Below, piece after piece: positions 50,298-58,507 of a stretch of 64,000 nt of DNA. The notes below the pieces were generated by a model. The model searched no databases. It was not told the DNA's origin and saw nothing but the letters and a program-made list of their open reading frames with translations. Every line of letters starts with the position of its first letter. Position 1 is the first letter of the stretch. Where the stretch lies: positions 7,936,001-8,000,000 of the forward strand of contig NZ_CP017248.1 in assembly GCF_001735805.1 (NCBI RefSeq), read 5' to 3'. This DNA is from Streptomyces fodineus. Lineage in GTDB: Bacteria; Actinomycetota; Actinomycetes; Streptomycetales; Streptomycetaceae. Made by a program: the position numbers and the translations under genes.

Positions 50298-51827
50298 GTG
50301 ACTTCGCCTGCACCGACGGACAGCGTTCCGCCCCAGCTCAGCGCGGGGCCGCGCCCGGCATCGGGCCCGGCCGCCGACGAGGGGCTGGCGCGGCGGCTGC
50401 GCGCGCTCGCCTGCACCGCGCCGCTGCACGACCTCGACGCACGCAAGGCCAACCTGGCCGGTGAGTACTCGGTGTACGGCATGGCCGAGGTGGCCCTCGC
50501 CGCCATCGACTTGGTCACACTCAACATGGACTTCGACACCGGCGCCGACCACGAGCAGATCGTGGCCCGGCTCGTCCCGCGCATCGCCGCCCAGGCCCCC
50601 CGCCGTCCCACCGCCGAGCACGAGCGCGTGGCCCGCTGGGTCCTGGAGAACCTGATCAACGTCGGCAGCGTCGACCGCGGCTTCCGCGCCGTCTACGGCA
50701 CCTTCGCGCCGGACGGGACATACGTCCGCAGGGACTACGACTTCAAGCTCATCGAAGAGGTCCCCGGCCCCGGCGGCACGGTCTATCTGCGGACGACGGA
50801 CGAGGCGGTCAACGTCCTGGTCGGCGCCCTCGACACCGACGTCACCAGCGCCCAGATCGCCGCCGAGGTCAAGCTGGAGGTGCTGATCAGCCGCGGCCGG
50901 CTCGCCGACGCCCAGCTCGCCGCCGAGCAGGCCCGCTACCGCACGGTGCAGTACTCGGAAACCCTGCGCCGCGCCCTGGAGGCCACCCGGCGCAACGTCC
51001 GCGCGGTCGACTGGCTCAGCGCCGTGCCCGACATGATCGCCGAGGCCCTGGACCACGTGGCCGACCGCTACCGCCACGAGAACGCGATCCTCACCAACAT
51101 CCGCAAGGCCCGCGACGAGACCGAGGAGCCCGGGCACAAGCGGCGCGCCGCGGAACTGGTCGACATCGTCAAGGACTGCATCCGGCGGCACACCCAGCTC
51201 CAGTCACGCCTGCTGGAGGCGGGCCCGCTGTTCCGTGCCGAGCAGGACCGGCAGGCCTTCGCCACGCCCGCGACCACGTCCGGGATCGACCTGTACGGCC
51301 ATCTCGTCGCCCCCGTCCTGCCGTTGCCCCTGGAGCAGGCGATCCGGGTCACGGACGCGTTCTTCGCGAAGGGCACGGGTCTGCGCACGCCCGTGTCGGT
51401 GCGGGTCGGCGACCTCGTCGACATACTGCTGACGCCGCCGGTGGAGCGGGAGCATCTGGGCGCGGAGATGCCGGAGCCGGATCTGATCGCGACACCGGAC
51501 GACAGCCGGTTCAGCGAGGAGCAACTGGCCGCCGCGATGGCCTTGCTGGACCTGCCGGCCGACGCGCCGCGCAGGCTGTCGGGGCTGCTGGCCGAGTCCC
51601 GGCGCACCGGTGACCCCGATCTGGCCTATCTGGTGGCCCTGCTGGCCGTCCACGCGGCCAGCCCGGCTGTCGGCACCGCCTACCGGCAGGGCGAGGAGAA
51701 GCTCCTGTTCGCCGTCGACGACGGGACCGAGCTGGACGACCCCGAGTTCGGCGGTGCCGACCTGATCGTGGGGACCGCCCTGCTGGACGCGGCCGGGATG
51801 GCGGCGGACAGGACCGAAGCAGCATGA
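50298..51827 (+). CDS. Kleisin-like (MksF/JetA-like) first protein of an SMC cassette
   Basis: 509 residues, mostly helical, no catalytic motif. The N-terminal 160 residues look like a winged-helix dimerisation domain (ERVARWVLENLINVGSVDRGFRAVYGTFAPDG, split). The middle (about 185-320) is long-helical: DVTSAQIAAEVKLEVLISRGRLADAQLAAEQAR and YRHENAILTNIRKARDETEEPGHKRRAAELVDIVKD. The C-terminal part (about 370-500) is a second globular region. Size, helical layout and first position before a smaller protein and a giant SMC-like ATPase fit the kleisin of MksBEF/Wadjet cassettes; sequence alone does not prove it. An in-frame ATG at 50268 lies upstream of the -10 box, so GTG 50298 is preferred. 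The gene ends 31 bp before the next. Confidence 0.65.
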   Translation: MTSPAPTDSVPPQLSAGPRPASGPAADEGLARRLRALACTAPLHDLDARKANLAGEYSVYGMAEVALAAIDLVTLNMDFDTGADHEQIVARLVPRIAAQAPRRPTAEHERVARWVLENLINVGSVDRGFRAVYGTFAPDGTYVRRDYDFKLIEEVPGPGGTVYLRTTDEAVNVLVGALDTDVTSAQIAAEVKLEVLISRGRLADAQLAAEQARYRTVQYSETLRRALEATRRNVRAVDWLSAVPDMIAEALDHVADRYRHENAILTNIRKARDETEEPGHKRRAAELVDIVKDCIRRHTQLQSRLLEAGPLFRAEQDRQAFATPATTSGIDLYGHLVAPVLPLPLEQAIRVTDAFFAKGTGLRTPVSVRVGDLVDILLTPPVEREHLGAEMPEPDLIATPDDSRFSEEQLAAAMALLDLPADAPRRLSGLLAESRRTGDPDLAYLVALLAVHAASPAVGTAYRQGEEKLLFAVDDGTELDDPEFGGADLIVGTALLDAAGMAADRTEAA

Positions 51828-51858
51828 GTGAGCCACAGCGTGACAAGGAGCCCCGACC

Positions 51859-52737
51859 GTGACCGAGCACGTCGACCGGAGTGAGCCCGAGCCCGCCGCC
51901 GCGCCGGCCGGTTCCGCCGTCACCCCCGCCGACGCCGCCGACGCGGCGCGGCTCGTCGCCTTCGGGCTGCAGCCCAAGCTGCAGCCCGCGCGCGACCAGG
52001 AGTACACGGAGCTGCTGCGCCGGTACCGCGAGGACCCGGCGTTCGCGCGGCTCGCCGACGCCGTCGCCGCCGGTCTGGGGCTCGTCGTGCTGGAGGTGTC
52101 GCCGCGTGCGGGCATGGCCGTGACGGCCGCCGAGGACTCGGTGTTCGCCGTCCGCATGGGTGACTACGCGCGTCGCACCGCCGCCGACTCCGGCGACCGC
52201 TTCCTGCACGGGCTCGCCCATCTCGCCGTCGCCGCACTGGCGTTCCCCCGCCCGGAGGACCTGGCCGACGACTCCTACATCGGCCGCGTCACCGTCAACG
52301 GCGTCGACGCCTTCGTACGGCAGGCCTGCCGGCGTCTGGAGGAGCGGGCGGAGGAACTGGGCGAGAACACCGACCCGGCGACCGATGCACCCGGCCTCGA
52401 GGCCGCCTGGCGGATCTGGGCCAGACGCAGCGCCACCGGAGCCACCAAGGACGCCCGCCGCCCGGCCGCCTCCACCACCGGCATCGTGGCCAAGGCCCTG
52501 GCCTTCCTCACCGACTCGGGCTTCCTGCAGCGCACCGGCGACGACGGCGGCGGCACGTACCGCACCACGGCCCGCTACCAGCTCCAGGTCCGCGACATGG
52601 CCGGCAGCGCCGCCATGGCCGAACTGCTCGAGCTGGGCGTCGTACCGGTGACCGACGGCACGGCCAGCCTGCTGCCCGCCGAGGACACCGCGGACCTGGA
52701 GCTGGTGGCCGACGCCGGGCTGCCGTTCCACTCCTGA
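51859..52737 (+). CDS. KITE-like (MksE/JetB-like) second protein of the SMC cassette
   Basis: 292 residues. An acidic, Ala/Pro-rich N-terminus is followed by two helical/winged-helix-like halves (residues 45-165 and 170-280). The second half ends in a typical wing pattern, AKALAFLTDSGFLQRTGDDGGGTYRTTARYQLQVRDM (split), as seen in MukE/MksE proteins that bind the kleisin. YRTTARYQLQVRD is the most conserved-looking segment. No enzyme motif. GTG 51859 follows AAGGAG. It is 57 bp from the ATPase gene; the gap has an unusual T run (52756-52762). Confidence 0.62.
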   Translation: MTEHVDRSEPEPAAAPAGSAVTPADAADAARLVAFGLQPKLQPARDQEYTELLRRYREDPAFARLADAVAAGLGLVVLEVSPRAGMAVTAAEDSVFAVRMGDYARRTAADSGDRFLHGLAHLAVAALAFPRPEDLADDSYIGRVTVNGVDAFVRQACRRLEERAEELGENTDPATDAPGLEAAWRIWARRSATGATKDARRPAASTTGIVAKALAFLTDSGFLQRTGDDGGGTYRTTARYQLQVRDMAGSAAMAELLELGVVPVTDGTASLLPAEDTADLELVADAGLPFHS

Positions 52738-52794
52738 TCCCTGAACCACCGCACGTTTTTTTACCCTTACGAAGACTTACGACGAGAGTCCGCC

Positions 52795-55700
52795 ATGTAC
52801 GAGCTGTCCCGGGTCCGCCTCTACTCCATCGGTCCCGCCGGTGCGCGCTACGCCGACACCGTGCTTGACCTGCGGGGTGTCGGCGAGCCCGTGCCCGACC
52901 CGGCGCCCACGCAAGCGGAGTTCTTCGAGGAGGAGCCGTCCGGACCGCCGCGCCGCCCCGCGCCCGCGGGCGTGCTCTTCCTGGAGAACGGCGGCGGCAA
53001 GTCCGTCCTGCTCAAGCTGATCTTCTCGGTGATGCTGCCGGGCCACCGCAACACCCTCGGCGGCGCCAGCTCCGGTGTGCTCCGCAAGTTCCTCCTCGCC
53101 GACGACTGCGGGCATGTGGCGCTGGAGTGGCAGCATGTGCAGACCGGCGAGTGCGTCGTCGTCGGCAAGGTGAGCGAATGGCGCGGACGACAGGTGTCCA
53201 ACGACCCGCGCAAGTTCGCCGAGGCCTGGTATTCGTTCCGGCCCGGGCCCGGACTGAGCCTGGACAACCTGCCGGTCGCCGAGTCCACCGCCGTACGGCC
53301 GCACGTCGAGGGCACCTCGGGCGCCCAGGGCCGGCGCCGCACCATGAAGGGCTTCCGTGACGCCCTGATGGAGGCGGGCAAGGCCTACCCGCATCTGGAG
53401 GTGCACTGGGAGGAGATCCACGACCGCTGGATCGAGCACCTCGGCGACCTCGGCCTCGACCCCGAACTCTTCCGCTACCAGCGGGAGATGAACGCCGACG
53501 AGGGCGAGGCGGCCGGTCTCTTCGCGGTCAAGAAGGACTCCGACTTCACCGACCTGCTGCTGCGCGCCGTCACCGACACCCGGGACACCGACGGCCTCGC
53601 CGACCTGGTCAGCGGCTTCGGCAACAAGCTGGGCCGACGCGCCGAGCTGATCGCCGAACGGGACTTCACCGCCGGCTCGGTCGACCTGCTCGGGCGGATC
53701 GTCGAGGCCGCCGACGCCCGCTCACACGCGCGTGACATCCACGCCGGCGCCGAGCGCCGTACCCGCACCCTCGCCCGGCGGCTGTCCGCACGGGCCGTAC
53801 AGGAGCGGGTGCGGGCCGCCGACCTCGCCCAGCGGGTCACGGCCGCCGCCTACGCCGTCACGCACTCCGAGGGCGCCCGGGAGCGCAGCGCCCTGATCGC
53901 GGCCGAACTGGCCTACCGGCACGCCTCCTTGGCGCTCGCCGCCGCGGAGAAGTCCGCCGCCGCGCAGAAACGCGAGCTGGCCGACGCCCGCACCCTGCAC
54001 TCCGCCTGGCAGGCCGCCGAAGCCGTGCTGCGCCACCGCGCCGCCGCCGACCGCGTCGCGCGCGTGTCCGCCGCCATCCAGGAGGCCGAGCGGGACGCGG
54101 CCCCCGCGCTCGCCGCGCGTGCCAAGGCCGCGGTCGACCTCGTACGGGCGCTCCACGCGGCCGCCGAGAACGCCGAGGCCCTCGCCAACGAGGAGGAGGA
54201 GCGTTCCGCCGCGCTGCAGGAGGCCGGCGACTCCGCCTACCGCGACTCCACCACCGCCGCGACCGAGGCACAGCGCGCCCGCAGCGAGGCCGGGCACCTG
54301 CGCCAGCGCCTCGCCGAGGTCGAGCAGGAGACCGCCGAGGCCGTCCGCGCCGGCTGGCTCGACGACAGCGCCCCGGACGCCGACCCGGCGCGTGCCGCGC
54401 TCGCCGCCAGCGATGCCGAGAAGACCGCCGTGGCCGCCTGGGACGCGGCCCGCGAGGCCGCCCGCAAGGTCACCGAGCACGCGCGCGAGGCGGCCTCCGC
54501 CGAGTCCCGCGCGGAGCTGACCGCCGCCCGCGCGGCGGACGCCGCGACAGCGGCCGACCGGGCCTACGAGGCCGAGCGGCGCCTCGCCGAGTCCCTGGCC
54601 GCCGAGGAGCGGCTCGCGGAACTGCTCAGCCTGCCGGGCGTGTCCGGTACGGGCCGGGCCGACGTGCCCGGACCCCGGACCGGAGCCGACGACCTCCCCG
54701 GCGGTCGGGCCGGTACGGCAACCGTCGGTGCCCGTTCCGAGGCGGAGACGTCCCCCCACGGCCGTACGGGCGCGGCTCGGAACGTGGCGGCCGACCCGGC
54801 CGGCGCCGCAGGGCCCTCCGCCGAAGGCCCCCTGACTCCCGAGCAACTCGACCGCTTCGCCGACGAGTTGCGCGAGCTCCTCGACGACGCCGTCTCGACC
54901 GCCGAACGGCACCTCTTCGAGCTGCGCACCGCGGCGGCCGACGACTCCCGGATCCTCGGCGCGCTCGGCGACGGCGGACTGCTGCCGCCCGGCCCGGACG
55001 TCCTGGCCACGGTGGAGTTCCTCGGCGAGCACGGCATCCCGGCACTGCCCGGCTGGCGCTACCTCGCCCAGGCCGTCGACCCCGCCGACCACGCGCGCGT
55101 GCTCGCCGCCCGGCCCGAACTGGTCGACGGCGTGATCATCACCGACCCGGACACGCACGCGCGTGCCCGCGATGCGCTCAGCGACGCCGCCCTGCTGCCC
55201 CGCTCCGCCGTCGCCGTCGGCACGGCCGCCGCCCTGCTCGCCCCGGCCCCCGCCGCCGACGCCGCCCCGGGCGATGTCTTCCTCGTGCCGCCGAACCCGG
55301 CCATGCACGACGAGCACGCCGCCGACGAGGAACGGCAGGCGCTGCGCGCGCGGGCCACCGAGCGCGACGAGGAGATCCGCACCCTCGCCGCCCGGCTGGG
55401 CAAGGACCGCGAACTGGCCGCCCGGCTCGCCTCCTGGCGCACCGGCTGCCCCGCCGGCCGCCTCACCGAACTGGGCCAGAGCGCCCAGGAAGCCCGCGCG
55501 TTCGCCGAGGAGGCCGAGGCCGAACTGGCCGAAGCGCGCACGGTGCGCGCGGAGGCCGACGAGGCCGCCGCCGAGGCCGCACAGGTCCGCGACGAGCGGC
55601 AGGAGGCCGCGCAGAAGGCCCGGCGCGCCGCCGACGCCCTCGCCGGCCTCGCCTACCGGCTGCGCGAGCGCGCCGGCTGGCAGGTGAAACTGCGTGAACT

Positions 55701-57540
55701 CGCCGACGAGGCCACCGAGTCCGAGGCCCGCGCCCAGACCTGCCTGGAGCGCGCCCGCGCCGCCGACGAGGACCGCCGCGCCGCCCAGCGCGCCGCCGAC
55801 GACGCCCGCCGCACCGCGCGCGCCCTGCGCGCCGAACGCTCCGAGATCGCCGGCGCCCCGGACGACGTACCGGTCGAGGACGCGGACGCCCCCAAGGCGT
55901 CCCTGCCCGCCCTCCGCGAGGCCTACCGGGCCGCCTCCCAGGTGTACGAGAAGGTCGGCGTCGGCGCCGACCTGCGCGCCGAGCAGGCCCGCGCGGAGAG
56001 CGACGAGAGCGCCGCCCGCGCCGAACTGGACCGGCTCAGCAACAAGGTCCGCACCCGCGCCGAGCAGCTGCTGCAGTCGCCCGACGGCTCCGACGGGCCC
56101 TCCCGGCAGGCCGCCGCCGCCCGCGCGGAGGAGCTCGTGCAGCTCCTGGAGACCCGTATGTCGAGTGCGAGTGAGCAGCTCGGCCGGCTGCGCGGCGAGG
56201 CCGAGCGGCACGCCCCCGAGGACGGCGAGGCACACACCGAGCTGCCCGAGGAACTCCTGCCGCGCGACGCCGAGCACGCCCAGGCGCTGCTGCGCACGGC
56301 GACGGGCGAACTCGCGGCCCGCACCGAGGCACTGGCCGAGGCCCGCGAGGCACACTCCGAGCTGCTGGAGGCACACCGGGCCGCCGAGGACGCGGCCGGC
56401 GGCTTCGACGAGATCGCCGCGATGCTCCGCGACCTGCTGCGCGAGCACGCCCCCGAGGAGGAACAGGAGGAGCCGGAGCCGTACCCCGGCAGCCTGGAGG
56501 AGGCCCGGCACTCCGCGGCCGAGGCCCGCCGCTCGCTGCGCGGCTGCGCCGCCGACCTGTCCGCCGCCGAGGCGGCCGTGCGCGAGGCGAGCGACGTCCT
56601 CGTCCGGCACGCCAACGCCACGCGCTACGAGCAGGTCCGCACCCCCGCCCGGCAGCAGATCCGCGAACTGCCCGCCTCCGCACTGCCCGAGCACGCGCAG
56701 AAGTGGGCGGACGCGTTCGCGCCCCGGCTGCGCGTCCTGACCGACGAGCTCGCCCAGCTGGAGCGCAACCGCGACTCGATCGTCGACCGCCTCCGCGGCC
56801 TGGTCGAGTCCGCCCTCGCCACCCTGCGCTCCGCCCAGCGGCTCTCCCGCCTTCCGGAAGGCCTCGGTGAGTGGTCCGGCCAGGAGTTCCTGCGCATCCG
56901 CTTCGAGGAGCCCGACCAGGCCACACTCACCGAACGCCTCGGCGAGGTCATCGACGAGGCCACCCGCGCGGCCGTGAAGAAGAACTCCGACCTGCGCCGG
57001 GACGGCATGTCCCTGCTGCTGCGCGGTGTCGCGGCGGCGCTTCAGCCGAAGGGCGTGGCCGTCGAGATCCTCAAGCCCGACGCCGTACTGCGCGCCGAGC
57101 GCGTCCCCGTCGGGCAGATGGGCGACGTGTTCTCGGGTGGTCAGCTGCTCACGGCCGCCATCGCGTTGTACTGCACGATGGCCGCCCTGAGGTCGAACGA
57201 CCGCGGGCGCGACAAGCACCGGCACGCCGGCACGCTGTTCCTGGACAACCCGATCGGCCGCGCCAACGCCACGTACCTGCTGGAGCTGCAACGGGCGGTG
57301 TCCGACGCGCTCGGCGTGCAGCTGCTGTACACCACCGGCCTGTTCGACACGACCGCCCTGGCCGAGTTCCCGCTGGTCATCCGCCTGCGCAACGACGCGG
57401 ACCTCAGGGCGGGCCTGAAGTACATCAGCGTCGAGGAACACCTCCGGCCTGGCCTTCCGCCAGAGCCCCAGGCCGGAGAGGCGGTGCACAGCGAGATCAC
57501 GGCGACACGGATGTTCAAGAAGCCGGTGAACACGCCGTAG
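52795..57540 (+). CDS. Giant SMC-like coiled-coil ATPase (MksB/JetC-like)
   Basis: 1581 residues in SMC order: N-terminal ATPase half (1-300), Ala/Glu/Arg coiled coil (about 320-620), Gly/Pro-rich linker (620-680), hinge-like globular domain (about 715-840, ILGALGDGGLLPPGPDV to VFLVPPNPAMHD), second coiled coil (845-1340) and C-terminal ATPase half. The P-loop reads LENGGGKSVLL (residues 63-73), lacking the first Gly of GxxxxGKS. The ABC signature is FSGGQLL (1446-1452). Walker B is LFLDNPIGRAN (1481-1491), with Asn1485 where SMC proteins have the catalytic Glu. A ring- or clamp-forming DNA motor or sensor is likely. Third gene of the cassette; no nuclease or toprim gene follows. Confidence 0.8.
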   Translation: MYELSRVRLYSIGPAGARYADTVLDLRGVGEPVPDPAPTQAEFFEEEPSGPPRRPAPAGVLFLENGGGKSVLLKLIFSVMLPGHRNTLGGASSGVLRKFLLADDCGHVALEWQHVQTGECVVVGKVSEWRGRQVSNDPRKFAEAWYSFRPGPGLSLDNLPVAESTAVRPHVEGTSGAQGRRRTMKGFRDALMEAGKAYPHLEVHWEEIHDRWIEHLGDLGLDPELFRYQREMNADEGEAAGLFAVKKDSDFTDLLLRAVTDTRDTDGLADLVSGFGNKLGRRAELIAERDFTAGSVDLLGRIVEAADARSHARDIHAGAERRTRTLARRLSARAVQERVRAADLAQRVTAAAYAVTHSEGARERSALIAAELAYRHASLALAAAEKSAAAQKRELADARTLHSAWQAAEAVLRHRAAADRVARVSAAIQEAERDAAPALAARAKAAVDLVRALHAAAENAEALANEEEERSAALQEAGDSAYRDSTTAATEAQRARSEAGHLRQRLAEVEQETAEAVRAGWLDDSAPDADPARAALAASDAEKTAVAAWDAAREAARKVTEHAREAASAESRAELTAARAADAATAADRAYEAERRLAESLAAEERLAELLSLPGVSGTGRADVPGPRTGADDLPGGRAGTATVGARSEAETSPHGRTGAARNVAADPAGAAGPSAEGPLTPEQLDRFADELRELLDDAVSTAERHLFELRTAAADDSRILGALGDGGLLPPGPDVLATVEFLGEHGIPALPGWRYLAQAVDPADHARVLAARPELVDGVIITDPDTHARARDALSDAALLPRSAVAVGTAAALLAPAPAADAAPGDVFLVPPNPAMHDEHAADEERQALRARATERDEEIRTLAARLGKDRELAARLASWRTGCPAGRLTELGQSAQEARAFAEEAEAELAEARTVRAEADEAAAEAAQVRDERQEAAQKARRAADALAGLAYRLRERAGWQVKLRELADEATESEARAQTCLERARAADEDRRAAQRAADDARRTARALRAERSEIAGAPDDVPVEDADAPKASLPALREAYRAASQVYEKVGVGADLRAEQARAESDESAARAELDRLSNKVRTRAEQLLQSPDGSDGPSRQAAAARAEELVQLLETRMSSASEQLGRLRGEAERHAPEDGEAHTELPEELLPRDAEHAQALLRTATGELAARTEALAEAREAHSELLEAHRAAEDAAGGFDEIAAMLRDLLREHAPEEEQEEPEPYPGSLEEARHSAAEARRSLRGCAADLSAAEAAVREASDVLVRHANATRYEQVRTPARQQIRELPASALPEHAQKWADAFAPRLRVLTDELAQLERNRDSIVDRLRGLVESALATLRSAQRLSRLPEGLGEWSGQEFLRIRFEEPDQATLTERLGEVIDEATRAAVKKNSDLRRDGMSLLLRGVAAALQPKGVAVEILKPDAVLRAERVPVGQMGDVFSGGQLLTAAIALYCTMAALRSNDRGRDKHRHAGTLFLDNPIGRANATYLLELQRAVSDALGVQLLYTTGLFDTTALAEFPLVIRLRNDADLRAGLKYISVEEHLRPGLPPEPQAGEAVHSEITATRMFKKPVNTP

Positions 57541-57558
57541 CGGCGAGCCGCGGGGGAC

Positions 57559-58086
57559 TCAGGGGTGGGACAGCTGCCCGGCGCCACCCCGCCGGCGTAT
57601 CCGCTCCTGCTCGCGCAGGGCCGCGCGCTCCTCGCGCCGACGCGCCCGCCGCTCGCGGCGCAGTGCCCGGGCGGTGCTGCTCGGCTCGGAGACCACGCCG
57701 TACCGCTGGTTCCACACCTGGCGGGTCACCCATACGTCGACCGCGGCCCAGGTGGCCACCACCGTGCTCGCCACGCTGCTGATCACCATGGGGAACGCCA
57801 GCCAGGAGTCGGCCATCGCGCACAGGAACGCGACCATCGCCTGGATCAGCGTCACCGCGATGATCAGGACCGCCCGCACCGCCGCCGTACGCACCGGATC
57901 GGGCATCGGGTGCCGTCGGGCCGGCTCCTCGATCCACAACGTCCGGTACGTCTGCTGCTCGCCGCCGGCCTTCCCGGCGCGCCCGCGCGCCCGAATGTCG
58001 CGATCCGGCGCCTCCAGGCCCCGCCGCGCCACCGAACGCCCCGCCACGCTCTCCCCGGGCGCCTCGCGCCATTCCGCCGTGCCCAT
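57559..58086 (-). CDS. Membrane protein with basic C-terminal coiled segment
   Basis: 175 residues, unknown function. A polar N-terminus (about 60 residues), then two transmembrane helices (about residues 66-90 and 92-115: AVLIIAVTLIQAMVAFLCAMA and FPMVISSVASTVVATWAAVDVWV). The C-terminus is a highly charged Arg/Glu helix (RALRRERRARRREERAALRE). ATG ending at 58086 with GGGGAG upstream; a GTG at 58122 is also in frame. It converges on the SMC-like gene with an 18-bp gap, so it is not part of that operon. Confidence 0.62.
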   Translation of the reverse strand: MGTAEWREAPGESVAGRSVARRGLEAPDRDIRARGRAGKAGGEQQTYRTLWIEEPARRHPMPDPVRTAAVRAVLIIAVTLIQAMVAFLCAMADSWLAFPMVISSVASTVVATWAAVDVWVTRQVWNQRYGVVSEPSSTARALRRERRARRREERAALREQERIRRRGGAGQLSHP

Positions 58087-58507
58087 CACCGTGTCACTCC
58101 CCACCGCCAGCAGTCCCCTCACACCCCGGTGTCACAAGACCCCGACTCCCCAGTGGCTGCCCGGCTTGCGCTGTTTTACGCCGCCGGGGTGCGGGATGCG
58201 GCTCCTGTGGCCCATTCCGCCGCCATTTCCCGTAGAGAAGGACGAACGAGATGGCACGAAGATTCCCACCCTGCGAAAAAATCCAGCCAACCGCCCGGTA
58301 GCAAGCTCACGGTCCGGCCGTACGGAGGCACCGGATCGCGGTGGCAATCTCCCGCAATGCCCGGACAACTCGCCATGTCTCGCCGCCGGACCGGGGGTTC
58401 GTCCTCCGGACATGTCTTCGAGTTAACTGTGGGGCGGTAGTAGGCTCGCGCCGTTTGTTGACGGACATGAGCACCCCCGGCCGACGGGGGTCGATCTAGG
58501 GGAGGCC
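58087..58507. other. 421-bp region upstream of the conservon
   Basis: No supported gene. TAGGCT (58441-58446) is a plausible -10 for the conservon, with TTCGAG about 18 bases upstream as a weak -35. CCCCC (58474-58478) and GGGGG (58486-58490) form a small hairpin just before the cvnA ribosome site. The middle is less GC-rich than the surrounding genes. Confidence 0.4.

Noticed and set aside
53722..57489. 1255-codon minus-strand open frame antisense to the SMC-like gene
   Set aside because: Shadow of the Ala/Glu/Arg codons of the coiled coil; no ribosome site or recognisable domain.
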